Assembly (NCBI RefSeq): GCF_035918235.1
Contig: NZ_CP109485.1
Coordinates: 7,169,001 to 7,233,000, forward strand
DNA length: 64,000 nt
Reading direction: 5' to 3'
Source of the DNA: Streptomyces sp. NBC_01445
Lineage (GTDB): Bacteria > Actinomycetota > Actinomycetes > Streptomycetales > Streptomycetaceae
Shown: positions 35,968 to 44,715 of the stretch, piece by piece
How the letters are laid out: the number at the start of each line of letters is the position of its first letter
Position numbering within the stretch: the stretch's first letter is position 1
Translations under genes and position numbers: made by a program
The notes under the pieces: model-generated
What the model was told of the DNA's origin: nothing
The model's input: only the letters and a program-made list of their open reading frames with translations
The model's database searches: none

Positions 35968-36283
35968 CCGACCGCCGCGCAGTTCCGGCCCTTCGCCACA
36001 TAGGCAACGTAGGTCTCATACGTAACCTCTGGGCCTGATGCCCGAATTGGCGGAACGTTTACGCAACGTAGTGTCAAACGAGCATTACCGCACGTGAGTT
36101 GAGTGTAAAGAATGCGCTCGGTGACCGACTTTTTTCTCGTCAGGATTTGAACTGATCACAAGAAGGTCACTAAGGTCTGGCCTCGAACCTCCGCTCGGGT
36201 GATCGCTCATCGGGAGTGACGGCAGAGGGTCACCGCCCACCGGCGTGTCGGTAGGCGGCTGGAGGAAGAAGGAGCTCGCCTTC
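35968..36283 (+). other. Long leader region upstream of the first NlpC/P60 gene
   Basis: This 316-base gap ends in the Shine-Dalgarno AAGGAG (36269-36274), 9 bases before GTG 36284. The last ~110 bases are G/C-rich and repeat-prone (GGGTGATCGCTCATCGGGAGTG, which is near-palindromic, and GGGTCACC). The stretch GGTAGGCGGCTGGAGGAAG resembles the 3' end of ydaO/c-di-AMP riboswitches that precede some Streptomyces cell-wall hydrolase genes. The rest of that consensus is not convincing here. Confidence 0.35.
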
Positions 36284-37315
36284 GTGGCGTCCCACCGTCG
36301 ACCCAAGCAGCCGAGCCGCACCCGTGTGACCGTGCTCACCGCAACCGCCGCCGCAGCCGTGGCCCTCACGTCGCAGGCCGCGCAGGCCGCGCCGAAGCCG
36401 AGCAAGAGCGAGGTCAAGGCCAAGGTCGACAAGCTCTACGAAGAGGCGGAGAAGGCCACCGACAAGTACAACGGGGCCAAGGAGAAGCAGAAGAAGCTCG
36501 AGAAGGAGATCGGCGACCTCCAGGACAAGGTCGCCCGCGGCCAGGAGGATCTCAACGAGATGCGCACCGGCCTCGGTTCGATGGCCAGCGCCCAGTACCG
36601 CTCCGGCGGCATCGACCCCTCCGTCCAGCTCTTCCTCTCCGCCGACCCGGACGACTTCCTGGACAAGGCCTCCACGCTCGACCAGCTCACCGGTCAGCAG
36701 GTCGAGGGCCTGAAGAAGATCCAGGAGAAGCAGCGTTCGCTGGCGCAGGAGCGCCAGGAAGCCGCCGACAAGCTCAAGGACCTCGCCGACACCCGCACGG
36801 AACTCGGCAAGAAGAAGCAGCAGGTCCAGAGCAAGCTCAGCGCCGCGCAGAAGCTCCTCAACACCCTCACCGCCGCCGAGCGGCAGAAGATGGCCGCCGA
36901 CGACGCCCGCGCGAGCCGCTCCGCCGGCGCCCGCGTCGACCTCGGCAACGAGGTCCCGGCCTCCAAGCGCGGCGCCGCCGCCCTGAGCGCCGCCGCCACC
37001 CAGCTCGGCAAGCCGTACGTCTCCGGCGGCACGGGCCCCAACTCCTACGACTGCTCCGGGCTCACCCAGTGGTCGTACGGACAGGCCGGTGTGGGCATAA
37101 CCCGGACCACGTACACGCAGCAGAACGACGGCACGAAGATCGGCATGAGCCAGCTCAAGCCGGGCGACCTGGTCTTCTTCAACAACCTCGCGCACGTGGG
37201 CCTGTACGCCGGCAACGGCCAGGTGCTGCACGCCCCGCACCCCGGTGCCGTCGTCCGCTACGAGTCGATGAGCACCGTCGGTTCCTTCCAGTTCGGCGTC
37301 CGCCTCTCCGGCTGA
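36284..37315 (+). CDS. Secreted NlpC/P60 peptidoglycan hydrolase with coiled-coil domain (paralogue 1)
   Basis: The protein has 343 residues with a signal peptide ending near residue 36 (TSQAAQA). A coiled-coil domain follows at about 40-205, rich in Lys/Glu/Gln. The NlpC/P60 catalytic domain (about 232-343) has Cys257 in YDCSGLTQWSY and His304 in AHVGLYAGN. Like RipA/Rv2190c-type proteins it should cleave the D-Glu to diamino acid bond in stem peptides, with the coiled coil restraining or targeting activity. GTG 36284 was chosen from the AAGGAG 9 bases upstream. The next gene is a paralogue. Confidence 0.92.
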   Translation: MASHRRPKQPSRTRVTVLTATAAAAVALTSQAAQAAPKPSKSEVKAKVDKLYEEAEKATDKYNGAKEKQKKLEKEIGDLQDKVARGQEDLNEMRTGLGSMASAQYRSGGIDPSVQLFLSADPDDFLDKASTLDQLTGQQVEGLKKIQEKQRSLAQERQEAADKLKDLADTRTELGKKKQQVQSKLSAAQKLLNTLTAAERQKMAADDARASRSAGARVDLGNEVPASKRGAAALSAAATQLGKPYVSGGTGPNSYDCSGLTQWSYGQAGVGITRTTYTQQNDGTKIGMSQLKPGDLVFFNNLAHVGLYAGNGQVLHAPHPGAVVRYESMSTVGSFQFGVRLSG

Positions 37316-37739
37316 GGACCCGGCCCGGATCCGCCGGGCGAGTGCCACGCGAATACGCGCCCGTTCGGGCGAATATCGGCAGCTCCCACTGACTTTGCGC
37401 CCCGGCGTCGACCTGCATCGATGCCGGGGCGTCGGCATTTCCGGGCATCGCCGTCCACTGCGCTGCGTGATAGCTTCCGCGCTGTCCGTCAGCGAGAGCT
37501 GGCGTATCTACCGCCGGACGGGCGGGAAGTGACGCCTGTGGAGGCTCCCGGAAGACCGGAATCCAGATTTCGGCAGGGGCCTGTGAAGCAGGAACCCGCC
37601 GGAAGCGGGCCCGCGACGTGGGCTCGCAGGCCGGAGCCGGGCCTGTGCCGGGCGGACGTCAATGTCGCCCCGCATTCCGGAGTCCTGTCGCCCCTTGGGG
37701 TGGTGGGGGCGGGGGGACGGGAAAGGAGAGCGGCAACCC
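37316..37739 (+). other. Intergenic leader between the two NlpC/P60 genes
   Basis: This 424-base gap contains a terminator-like hairpin at 37399-37430 (13-bp arms, one G-U). A G/C-rich region with several short inverted repeats follows (for example CCCGCCGGAAGCGGG at about 37597-37611). I could not assign the leader to a known riboswitch class. AAAGGAG at 37722-37728 marks the downstream start. Confidence 0.45.
37399..37430 (+). terminator. Hairpin after the first NlpC/P60 gene
   Basis: GCCCCGGCGTCGA pairs with TCGATGCCGGGGC around a 6-base loop (CCTGCA); one pair is G-U. It lies 84 bases after the stop. Confidence 0.6.
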
Positions 37740-38783
37740 GTGGGGTCCCATCGCCGTCCCGCGCAGTCCGGCCTCGACCGGAGCGCGCGCGGCTCCACTG
37801 TGTACGTCCTGTCGGCCGTGGCGGCCACCGCCGCCGCCGGGCTCACCGCCGCCCCCGCGGGCGCCGCGCCACAGGACCGCCCGTCCGGCACCCGGGCCGA
37901 GGTCGACCGCCTCCTCGAACAGGCCGAGCAGGCCACCGAGGCGTTCAACAAGGCCGACGAGCGAGCCGACAAGCTCCGCGACGAACTGGGGGACCTTCAG
38001 GACAGCGTCGCCCGCGGGCAGGAGCGCATCAACACCATGCGCGGCGCCCTCGGTTCGCTCGCCGGCGCCCAGTACCGCTCGGGCGGCATCGACCCCGCCC
38101 TCGCCCTGCTCCTGTCGTCGGACCCCGACGGCTATCTCGACAAGGCGTCCGTCCTCAACCGCGTCACCGCCCGCCAGGCCGGCGAACTCACCGAACTGCA
38201 GCGGGCGCAGCGCGACCTGTCCCAGGAACGCGCCGAGGCCACCCGCAAGCTCGTCGACCTGGAGCGCTCCCGCAAGGCCGTCGCCCGGCACAAGCGGACC
38301 GTCGAGGACAAGCTCGCCAAGGCCCGCCGCCTGCTCGACTCCCTGCCCGCCTCGCAGCGTGAGGCCTACGAGCGCGCCTCGCGCGGTGGCGAACGCGACG
38401 GCGTCCCCGACCTGTCGGGCGCGGGCGTCCCGTCGTCCGGCCGGGCCGCCGCGGCGGTCGCCGCCGCGATGTCCGCGGTCGGCAAGCCGTACGTGTGGGG
38501 CGCCAACGGGCCCACCGGGTTCGACTGTTCGGGCCTGATGCAGTGGTCGTACGCGCGCGCGGGTGTCGGCCTCCCGCGCACCTCGCAGGCCCAGCGGTAC
38601 GCGGGACGGCAGGTCCCCCTCTCCGAGGCGCGGCCGGGCGACCTCGTCGCCTACCGCTCGGACGCCAGCCACATCGGGATGTATGTGGGCAACGGCCAGG
38701 TCATCCACGCCCCCTATCCCGGCGCGCCCGTGCGATACGACCCGGTGGGCATGATGCCCGTGTCGTCCGTGACGCGGGTCTGA
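37740..38783 (+). CDS. Secreted NlpC/P60 peptidoglycan hydrolase with coiled-coil domain (paralogue 2)
   Basis: The protein has 347 residues and a long basic signal peptide ending near residue 43 (AAPAGAA). The same coiled-coil plan as the upstream paralogue follows, including the shared segment AQYRSGGIDP. The catalytic Cys263 is in FDCSGLMQWSY and His311 in SHIGMYVGN. The GTG at 37740 has AAAGGAG 11 bases upstream; longer readings lack a site. The charged coiled coil is more Arg-rich than in paralogue 1, suggesting divergence after tandem duplication. Confidence 0.9.
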   Translation: MGSHRRPAQSGLDRSARGSTVYVLSAVAATAAAGLTAAPAGAAPQDRPSGTRAEVDRLLEQAEQATEAFNKADERADKLRDELGDLQDSVARGQERINTMRGALGSLAGAQYRSGGIDPALALLLSSDPDGYLDKASVLNRVTARQAGELTELQRAQRDLSQERAEATRKLVDLERSRKAVARHKRTVEDKLAKARRLLDSLPASQREAYERASRGGERDGVPDLSGAGVPSSGRAAAAVAAAMSAVGKPYVWGANGPTGFDCSGLMQWSYARAGVGLPRTSQAQRYAGRQVPLSEARPGDLVAYRSDASHIGMYVGNGQVIHAPYPGAPVRYDPVGMMPVSSVTRV

Positions 38784-38834
38784 GCGGTCGCGGCAGGTGG
38801 GGCCCGGCGCGGGAGGCGCCGTACGATCGGGAGG

Positions 38835-40043
38835 ATGTCTGGTCGTGGGCGTGGTGCGGGTGGAGCGGGGGCGTGCGTCGCCCTGCTGTCCGTGGCCGCC
38901 CTGCTCGCCGGGCTCGTCGGCTGCGGCGGGGGCGCGGCGCAGGACACGGTCCGGGGCGATGTGCAGCACACCCTCGACCGCAGGGCCGATGCCGTTCTCG
39001 TCCGGGATCCGGCCGCGTACCGGGCCACCGGCAGCGCGGACGCCGCGGTTCTGACGAACCTCGCCGACGTCCCGTTGTCCTCCTGGACGTACCGGCTCAC
39101 CCGCCTGGACCGCTCGGGCAGCCACGCCACCGCAAGCGCGGAACTGCGCTACCGGATCGAGGGCTACGACAGCGCCCCCGTCGTCTCCGCGCGCTCCCTC
39201 GAGCTCGAACTGCGCGAGGGACGCTGGTACGTGACCTCCGACCGGCCCGCGCCGAAGGCCGGCGAGCAGCTCTGGGAACAGGGCAGGGTCGTCGTCGAGA
39301 GGGGAGCGCACAGTCTCGTCCTCGGCGTCGGCAGGTCCCACGGCGCGCTGCGCGACTACGCGGACCTCGCCGACGAGGCCGTGCCCGCCGTGAGCGACGC
39401 CTGGGGGACCGGCTGGGCCCAGCGGGTCGTCGTCCTCGTCCCGAAGTCCCTGGACGGCATGGGCGCGCTGCTCGGGACCCCCGCTGCCGGGTACCGGGGG
39501 ATCGCCGCGGTGACCACCGGCGAGGCGGGCGCGCCGGGGCGGACGCCGGCCGACCGGATCATCGTGAACCCCGACGCCTACGGCGTGCTCGGCTCCTTCG
39601 GCAAGCAGGTCGTCCTCACGCACGAGACGACCCATGTCGCCAGCCGCGCGGCGACGTCGGGGGCCACTCCACTGTGGCTGTCCGAGGGGTACGCGGACTG
39701 GGTCGGCTACCGCGGCACCGGACGCTCCGCGGGGCAGGCCGCGCCGGAACTGCAGCGCGCGGTGCGGCTCGGCCGGCTGCCGGCCGCGCTCCCCACCGAC
39801 CCCGACTTCGGGTTCACCGGCGACGCGGGGCGGCTCGCGCAGGCGTACGAGGGCGGGTGGCTGGCCTGCCGGATGATCGCCGACCGCTGGGGCGAGGCGA
39901 AGCTGAACGACTTCTATCGCGCGGTGGGGAAGCACAAGCGGCGGACCGGGGCGGTCGAGGAGGCGATGGCGAGCGTGCTCGGGACGACGGAGGAGAAGTT
40001 CACGGCGGAGTGGCGGGACTATCTGAGCGCACAGCTGGGCTGA
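38835..40043 (+). CDS. Lipoprotein with HExxH gluzincin-like metalloprotease domain
   Basis: The protein has 402 residues. The signal sequence has a lipobox LVGC (Cys near residue 30). A cystatin/NTF2-like beta domain occupies about 35-150. The C-terminal part has THETTHVASR (zinc-binding HExxH) followed about 20 residues later by LSEGYADWVGY, whose Glu is the expected third ligand of gluzincins. Proteolysis is therefore likely; the substrate is unknown. GGGAGG abuts the ATG directly, an unusually tight spacing. It follows the NlpC/P60 pair and may act on the cell wall or surface. Confidence 0.85.
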   Translation: MSGRGRGAGGAGACVALLSVAALLAGLVGCGGGAAQDTVRGDVQHTLDRRADAVLVRDPAAYRATGSADAAVLTNLADVPLSSWTYRLTRLDRSGSHATASAELRYRIEGYDSAPVVSARSLELELREGRWYVTSDRPAPKAGEQLWEQGRVVVERGAHSLVLGVGRSHGALRDYADLADEAVPAVSDAWGTGWAQRVVVLVPKSLDGMGALLGTPAAGYRGIAAVTTGEAGAPGRTPADRIIVNPDAYGVLGSFGKQVVLTHETTHVASRAATSGATPLWLSEGYADWVGYRGTGRSAGQAAPELQRAVRLGRLPAALPTDPDFGFTGDAGRLAQAYEGGWLACRMIADRWGEAKLNDFYRAVGKHKRRTGAVEEAMASVLGTTEEKFTAEWRDYLSAQLG

Positions 40044-40056
40044 CCGACGAGCGGAC

Positions 40057-41304
40057 CTATGACGCCAGCAGGGTCTCGTCGCGGGTCGGCTGTGGCGACG
40101 GCGGCTGTTCGCTCAGGTGCGGCTCCGTGACCGTCTGTCGCCACAGGCGCCGTGCGGCGGTCAGTGACGCGGTGACCAGCAGGCCGTTGCGTACGAGGAT
40201 CAGGGCGAGGCCGAGTTCGTCGCCGCCCACGACGTGTGCGAACCCGAGCGGGAACTCCAGGAACGTCACGAGGGACGCCGCCAGGACCAGGCAGGCGGGC
40301 GGCGTCATCCGGCTCGCGGAGAACAGCGTCGACACCGCGGCCAGGCCGGTCAGCCACAGCATGTACTGAGGGCTGATCACCCGGCTCGTCGTCGTGAACA
40401 GCAGCACCGCTACGAACGCCGCGTCCGCGAGCGTGCCCGGCGCCCAGGCCCGCGCCCGCAGCCGCCACATCAGGAGCCAGCCGAACGCGAGCAGCGTCAG
40501 CCCTTGTGCGACCACGCTCACGACGTCCACGTAGGGGCCGAGGAACTCCATCGAGCCGTAGTGCAGCCCGACATAACCCGGCCAGCCGAACTGCCGCGCC
40601 ACATGGAACACCAGCGCGCCGAGCGACTCGACCTCCGTGCCGCGGTCGCGCTGGGAGGTGACGAAGTCGAGCGCGCCCGGCATCGCCGCCGAGAAGGCGA
40701 CGACCAGGGCGCCGGCCGTGAGGGCCGCGCTGCCCCAGGAGACCCGCGTGACGCGCCCGCGGCGGGTCCCGAGCAGCAGGAGCACGGGCCACACCTTCAG
40801 CAGCGCGCCGAGCCCCGTGAGCACCCCCATGACGCGCGGATGCCGGGCCCCGGCCAGCAGCGCCGCCACCGCGACCGCAGTGACCATGACGTCGTAGCGC
40901 GCATACGCGGTCGGACCGAGCAGTGGCACGCCCGCCACCCACACCCACGCCCCGCGCCACGACCTGCCGGGCCGCCCGCCCGCGTACACGAGGAGTCCGA
41001 AGGTGAGCGCGTCGGCGACGAGGGCGAGCACGAAGAACGCGGTGGCGTAGGACAGGAACGGCAGGAGGCCGGGGGAGAGGATCGCGCCCGCGGCGGCGGG
41101 CGGGTACTGCCAGGTGACGTCGTCCAGCGGGAACGTGCCCGTGCGCAGGACCCCGTACCAGTTGCGGTAGATGACGGAGACGTCGGTCGTCACGTCCGGC
41201 CCCGGGACCGTGATCACCTTCAGGACGCACAGGAGGAGCAGCGCCCGGGTCGCGGCCCACACCAGCGCCGCACGGACCGGGATTCTCGGCATCATTCGGG
41301 CCAT
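40057..41304 (-). CDS. GT87/DUF2029-type polytopic glycosyltransferase (mannosyltransferase-like)
   Basis: This 415-residue membrane protein (MARMMPRIPVRAALVW) has about ten helices. The first extracytoplasmic loop carries acidic residues in VTTDVSVIYRNWYGVL, as expected of GT-C polyprenyl-phosphate-mannose enzymes. It corresponds by position to M. tuberculosis Rv2181, an alpha-1,2-mannosyltransferase of lipoarabinomannan, but lipomannan-type products are not established in Streptomyces. Two further ATGs (41295, 41292) are alternative starts. It is divergent from the PimB-like gene. Confidence 0.85.
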   Translation of the reverse strand: MARMMPRIPVRAALVWAATRALLLLCVLKVITVPGPDVTTDVSVIYRNWYGVLRTGTFPLDDVTWQYPPAAAGAILSPGLLPFLSYATAFFVLALVADALTFGLLVYAGGRPGRSWRGAWVWVAGVPLLGPTAYARYDVMVTAVAVAALLAGARHPRVMGVLTGLGALLKVWPVLLLLGTRRGRVTRVSWGSAALTAGALVVAFSAAMPGALDFVTSQRDRGTEVESLGALVFHVARQFGWPGYVGLHYGSMEFLGPYVDVVSVVAQGLTLLAFGWLLMWRLRARAWAPGTLADAAFVAVLLFTTTSRVISPQYMLWLTGLAAVSTLFSASRMTPPACLVLAASLVTFLEFPLGFAHVVGGDELGLALILVRNGLLVTASLTAARRLWRQTVTEPHLSEQPPSPQPTRDETLLAS

Positions 41305-41373
41305 GATGCCCGGCAGAACTGTGCAGGGGCCATGAAGCACGACCCACCGGCGCGTTAGGTACTGTCGGCGACG

Positions 41374-42516
41374 ATGCACAAGACCCTGATCGTGACCAAC
41401 GACTTCCCGCCCAGGCCCGGTGGCATCCAGGCCTTCCTGCACAACATGGCGCTCCGCCTGGACCCCGAGCAGCTCGTCGTCTACGCGTCCACCTGGAAGC
41501 GCACCCGCGAGGGCGTCGAGGCGACTGCCGCCTTCGACGCCGAGCAGCCCTTCACCGTCGTCCGCGACCGTACGACGATGCTGCTGCCCACGCCCCGCGT
41601 CACCCGGCGCGCGGTGGGCCTGCTCCGGGAGCACGGCTGTACGTCGGTGTGGTTCGGCGCGGCCGCCCCGCTCGGCCTGATGGCACCGGCGCTGCGCAAG
41701 GCCGGCGCCCAGCGCCTGGTGGCCACCACACACGGGCACGAGGCCGGCTGGGCGCAACTGCCCGCGTCCCGCCAACTCCTGCGCCGCATCGGTGAGTCGA
41801 CGGACACGATCACGTATCTCGGCGAGTACACGCGGTCGCGGATCGCCGCCGCGCTGACGCCCGCCGCGGCGGGGCGGATGGTGCAGCTGCCGCCGGGCGT
41901 GGACGAGAAGACGTTCCACCCCGGCTCCGGCGGCGACCTCGTGCGGGCGCGGCTCGGACTGACGGACCGGCCCGTCGTCGTGTGCGTCTCGCGGCTCGTG
42001 CCGCGCAAGGGGCAGGACACGCTGATCCTCGCGATGCCGCGGATCCTGGCGGCCGTCCCGGACGCGGTACTGCTCGTCGTGGGCGGTGGCCCGTACGAGA
42101 AGGAGCTGCGCAAGCTCGCCGCGGAGACGGGTGTCACCGACTCGGTGCGCTTCACGGGGGCCGTGCCGTGGTCGGAGCTGCCCGCGCACTACGGGGCGGG
42201 CGACGTGTTCGCCATGCCGTGCCGGACCCGGCGCGGCGGCCTCGACGTCGAGGGCCTCGGCATCGTCTACCTGGAGGCGTCGGCTACGGGCCTGCCGGTC
42301 GTGGCGGGCGACTCCGGCGGGGCGCCGGACGCGGTGCTCGACGGGGAGACGGGCTGGGTCGTCAGGGGAGGTTCGGCGGAGGAGTCCGCGGACCGGATCG
42401 TGGCGCTGCTCGGCGACGCGGAGTTGCGGCGGCGCATGGGGGAGCGGGGGCGTGAGTGGGTCGAGGAGCGGTGGCGGTGGGATCTGCTGGCGGAGAAGCT
42501 GCGCGGACTGCTGTAA
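41374..42516 (+). CDS. pimB: GT4 glycosyltransferase, PimB-like mannosyltransferase
   Basis: The 380-residue GT-B enzyme starts MHKTLIVTNDFPPRPGGIQAF, with the donor domain showing VCVSRLVPRKGQDTLI, VVGGGPYEKEL and the EX7E-type motif EGLGIVYLEASATGLPVV. It resembles PimB' (Rv2188c), which adds the second mannose to phosphatidylinositol monomannoside. It lies between the GT87 gene and the acyl-CoA synthetase, the order found in mycobacteria. Other GT4 acceptors are possible. A strong terminator follows. Confidence 0.82.
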   Translation: MHKTLIVTNDFPPRPGGIQAFLHNMALRLDPEQLVVYASTWKRTREGVEATAAFDAEQPFTVVRDRTTMLLPTPRVTRRAVGLLREHGCTSVWFGAAAPLGLMAPALRKAGAQRLVATTHGHEAGWAQLPASRQLLRRIGESTDTITYLGEYTRSRIAAALTPAAAGRMVQLPPGVDEKTFHPGSGGDLVRARLGLTDRPVVVCVSRLVPRKGQDTLILAMPRILAAVPDAVLLVVGGGPYEKELRKLAAETGVTDSVRFTGAVPWSELPAHYGAGDVFAMPCRTRRGGLDVEGLGIVYLEASATGLPVVAGDSGGAPDAVLDGETGWVVRGGSAEESADRIVALLGDAELRRRMGERGREWVEERWRWDLLAEKLRGLL

Positions 42517-42526
42517 CGCCGAACGC

Positions 42527-42573
42527 CGAACGCCGGACGGGCTGGATGAATCATCCAGCCCGTCCGGCGTTCG
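42527..42573. terminator. Very strong bidirectional hairpin
   Basis: A perfect 22-bp stem with a 3-base loop (AAT, 42549-42551) lies between the convergent GT4 and acyl-CoA synthetase genes. Three short CGCCGAA/CGCCGGA repeats overlap its left side. Confidence 0.9.
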
Positions 42574-42609
42574 AGGACAAGGGACGCGGGGGCGGAGCCC
42601 TCGCAGAGC

Positions 42610-44406
42610 TCAGCCCTGGTAAAGCGCCTCGATTTCGTCCGCGTAGTCCTTCGCCACTACGTTGCGCTTCAGTTTGAGGGACGGCGTCAGGTGGCCCGAC
42701 TCCTCCGTGAACTGGGTCGGCAGGATACGGAACTTGCGGACCGACTCCGCCTTGGAGACCGCCGCGTTGCCGTCGTCCACGGCCGCCTGGATCGCCGCGA
42801 GGAGATCCGCGTCGTCCCGCAGCGACACCGCCGTCGAGTCGGCCGGCTTGCCGTGCTCGGCGGCCCAGCGGCCGAGGAACTCGTCGTCGACCGTGACGAG
42901 CGCGCCGACGAAGGGGCGCCCGTCACCGACGACCATGCACTCGGCGACCAGGGCGTGCGCACGGATGCGGTCCTCGATGACGGCCGGGGCGACGTTCTTG
43001 CCGCCCGCCGTCACGATGATCTCCTTCTTGCGGCCGGTGATCCGGAGGTAGCCGTCCTCGTCGAGCGTGCCGATGTCGCCCGTGTGGAACCAGCCGTCGG
43101 CCAGCGCCTCCCCGGTCGCGGCCTCGTTGTTCCAGTAGCCCGAGAACAGGTGCTCGCCGTGCAGCAGCACCTCGCCGTCGTCGGCGATCCGGACCACGGA
43201 GCCGGGCAGCGGCTGGCCGACCGTGCCGATCTTCTGCCGGTCCCACGGGTTGAAGGCCGTGGCGGCGCAGGACTCGGTCAGGCCGTAGCCCTCCAGGACC
43301 GTGAAGCCGATGCCGCGGAAGAAGTGGCCGAGGCGCTCGCCGAGCGGAGCGCCGCCGGAGATCGCGTACTCGCCGCGGCCGCCGAGGACGGCGCGCAGCT
43401 TCGAGTAGACGAGCTTGTCGAACGTCTTGTACTTCAGCTTCAGACCGATGGACGGGCCCTTGGGGGTGTCCAGGGCGCGGCTGTACTCGATGGCCGTGTC
43501 GGCCGCCTTGTCGAAGATCTTGCCCTTGCCGTCGGCCTGCGCCTTGGCGCGCGCCGAGTTGTAGACCTTCTCGAAGACGCGCGGCACACCCAGGATCAAC
43601 GTCGGCCGGAACGCGGCCAGTTCATCCGTGAGGTGCTTGATGTCGGGGGCGTGGCCCAGCTTGATCGGGGCCATCAGCGAGGCGACCTCGACCAGGCGGC
43701 CGAAGACGTGCGCGACGGGCAGGAAGAGCAGCACCGAGCACTCGCCCGTACGGAACAGGGGCTTGAGACGCTCGACCACGTTCCCGCACTCGGCGAAGAA
43801 GCTGCGGTGCGTGAGGACACAGCCCTTGGGGCGGCCCGTGGTGCCCGAGGTGTAGACGATCGTTGCCGGGTCGTCGGCCTTCGCGACCGCGCTGCGCTCG
43901 TCGACGGTCACGTCGGAGACATCGGCGCCCGCGCGGTCCAGTTCCTGGACACCGCCGGCGTCGATCTGCCAGACGTGGGTGAGGCCGGGGAGGCCGTCGC
44001 GCACGGACTCGACGGTGGCCGCGTGCGCGGCGCTCTCGACCACGCAGGCCACGGCGCCGGAGTCGCCGAGGATCCACTGGATCTGCTCGGCGGAGCTGGT
44101 CTCGTACACCGGGACGGTGATCGCGCCGGCGCTCCAGATCGCGAAGTCGAGGAGCGTCCACTCGTAACGGGTACGGGACATCAGGCCGACCCGGTCGCCC
44201 GGCTGCACGCCGGAGGCGATCAGGCCCTTGGCGGCGGACCGCACCTCCGCGAGGAAGGTGGTGGCAGTGACGTCCTGCCAGGTGCCGTTCACCTTGCGGG
44301 CGATGACGGCGACGTCGGGGTGCTGCGCGGCGTTTCTGCGGACTATGTCGGTCAGGTTGCCGTCCGCAGGGACCTCGTACAGGGCCGGAAGGCTGAACTC
44401 GCGCAA
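42610..44406 (-). CDS. Long-chain fatty-acid--CoA ligase (FadD15-like AMP-forming synthetase)
   Basis: The protein has 598 residues. The AMP-binding P-loop is IVYTSGTTGRPKG, then the adenylate motif GYGLTESCAATAFN, DGWFHTGDIGTLDEDGYLRITGRKKEIIVTAGGKNVAP and a final catalytic Lys in PSLKLKRN. It activates fatty acids to acyl-CoA through acyl-AMP. The start is TTG 44406, supported by AGGAG about 9 bases upstream. In M. tuberculosis fadD15 (Rv2187) sits beside pimB', as here. Confidence 0.93.
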   Translation of the reverse strand: MREFSLPALYEVPADGNLTDIVRRNAAQHPDVAVIARKVNGTWQDVTATTFLAEVRSAAKGLIASGVQPGDRVGLMSRTRYEWTLLDFAIWSAGAITVPVYETSSAEQIQWILGDSGAVACVVESAAHAATVESVRDGLPGLTHVWQIDAGGVQELDRAGADVSDVTVDERSAVAKADDPATIVYTSGTTGRPKGCVLTHRSFFAECGNVVERLKPLFRTGECSVLLFLPVAHVFGRLVEVASLMAPIKLGHAPDIKHLTDELAAFRPTLILGVPRVFEKVYNSARAKAQADGKGKIFDKAADTAIEYSRALDTPKGPSIGLKLKYKTFDKLVYSKLRAVLGGRGEYAISGGAPLGERLGHFFRGIGFTVLEGYGLTESCAATAFNPWDRQKIGTVGQPLPGSVVRIADDGEVLLHGEHLFSGYWNNEAATGEALADGWFHTGDIGTLDEDGYLRITGRKKEIIVTAGGKNVAPAVIEDRIRAHALVAECMVVGDGRPFVGALVTVDDEFLGRWAAEHGKPADSTAVSLRDDADLLAAIQAAVDDGNAAVSKAESVRKFRILPTQFTEESGHLTPSLKLKRNVVAKDYADEIEALYQG

Positions 44407-44715
44407 GACTGCTGCTCCTCATAGGGCACCGGCGCCACGGCATTGTGTGAGTCGACGATGCGGTCCAAGATCGGGCAGGTGCTCAGCTGCTGAAGCAGTG
44501 GTAGCCCCAGTGGTTGAAATGCTGAGCACTACTGGACTGCCCGGACGTTACCCACCGGTACTGCTCTTCCGGTAGGGGGTCCAGGCCAGATGTTCGCTGC
44601 GTCACACGCCGTGTAACTGCTCCGCCGACCCTAGTCCACCGAATCGGCCAATAGGAAGTAACCGCAGGTCCGGCCCCCTCTACCCACGATTCCCACACAG
44701 TTCTAGGGTGATCGC
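44407..44715. other. Divergent intergenic region with a 9-bp inverted repeat
   Basis: GTGCTCAGC (44479-44487) and GCTGAGCAC (44521-44529) form a perfect inverted repeat spaced by 33 bases, with an internal CTGCTGAAGCAG. The element lies 70-120 bases upstream of the acyl-CoA synthetase start and could be an operator or leader hairpin. Nothing else is recognised. Confidence 0.45.

Noticed and set aside
37431..37739. Cobalamin or ydaO riboswitch upstream of the second NlpC/P60 gene
   Set aside because: Only short fragments (GGGAAGTGACGC, GACCGGAATCC) resemble either class and their order and spacing do not fit. Listed only as unassigned leader.
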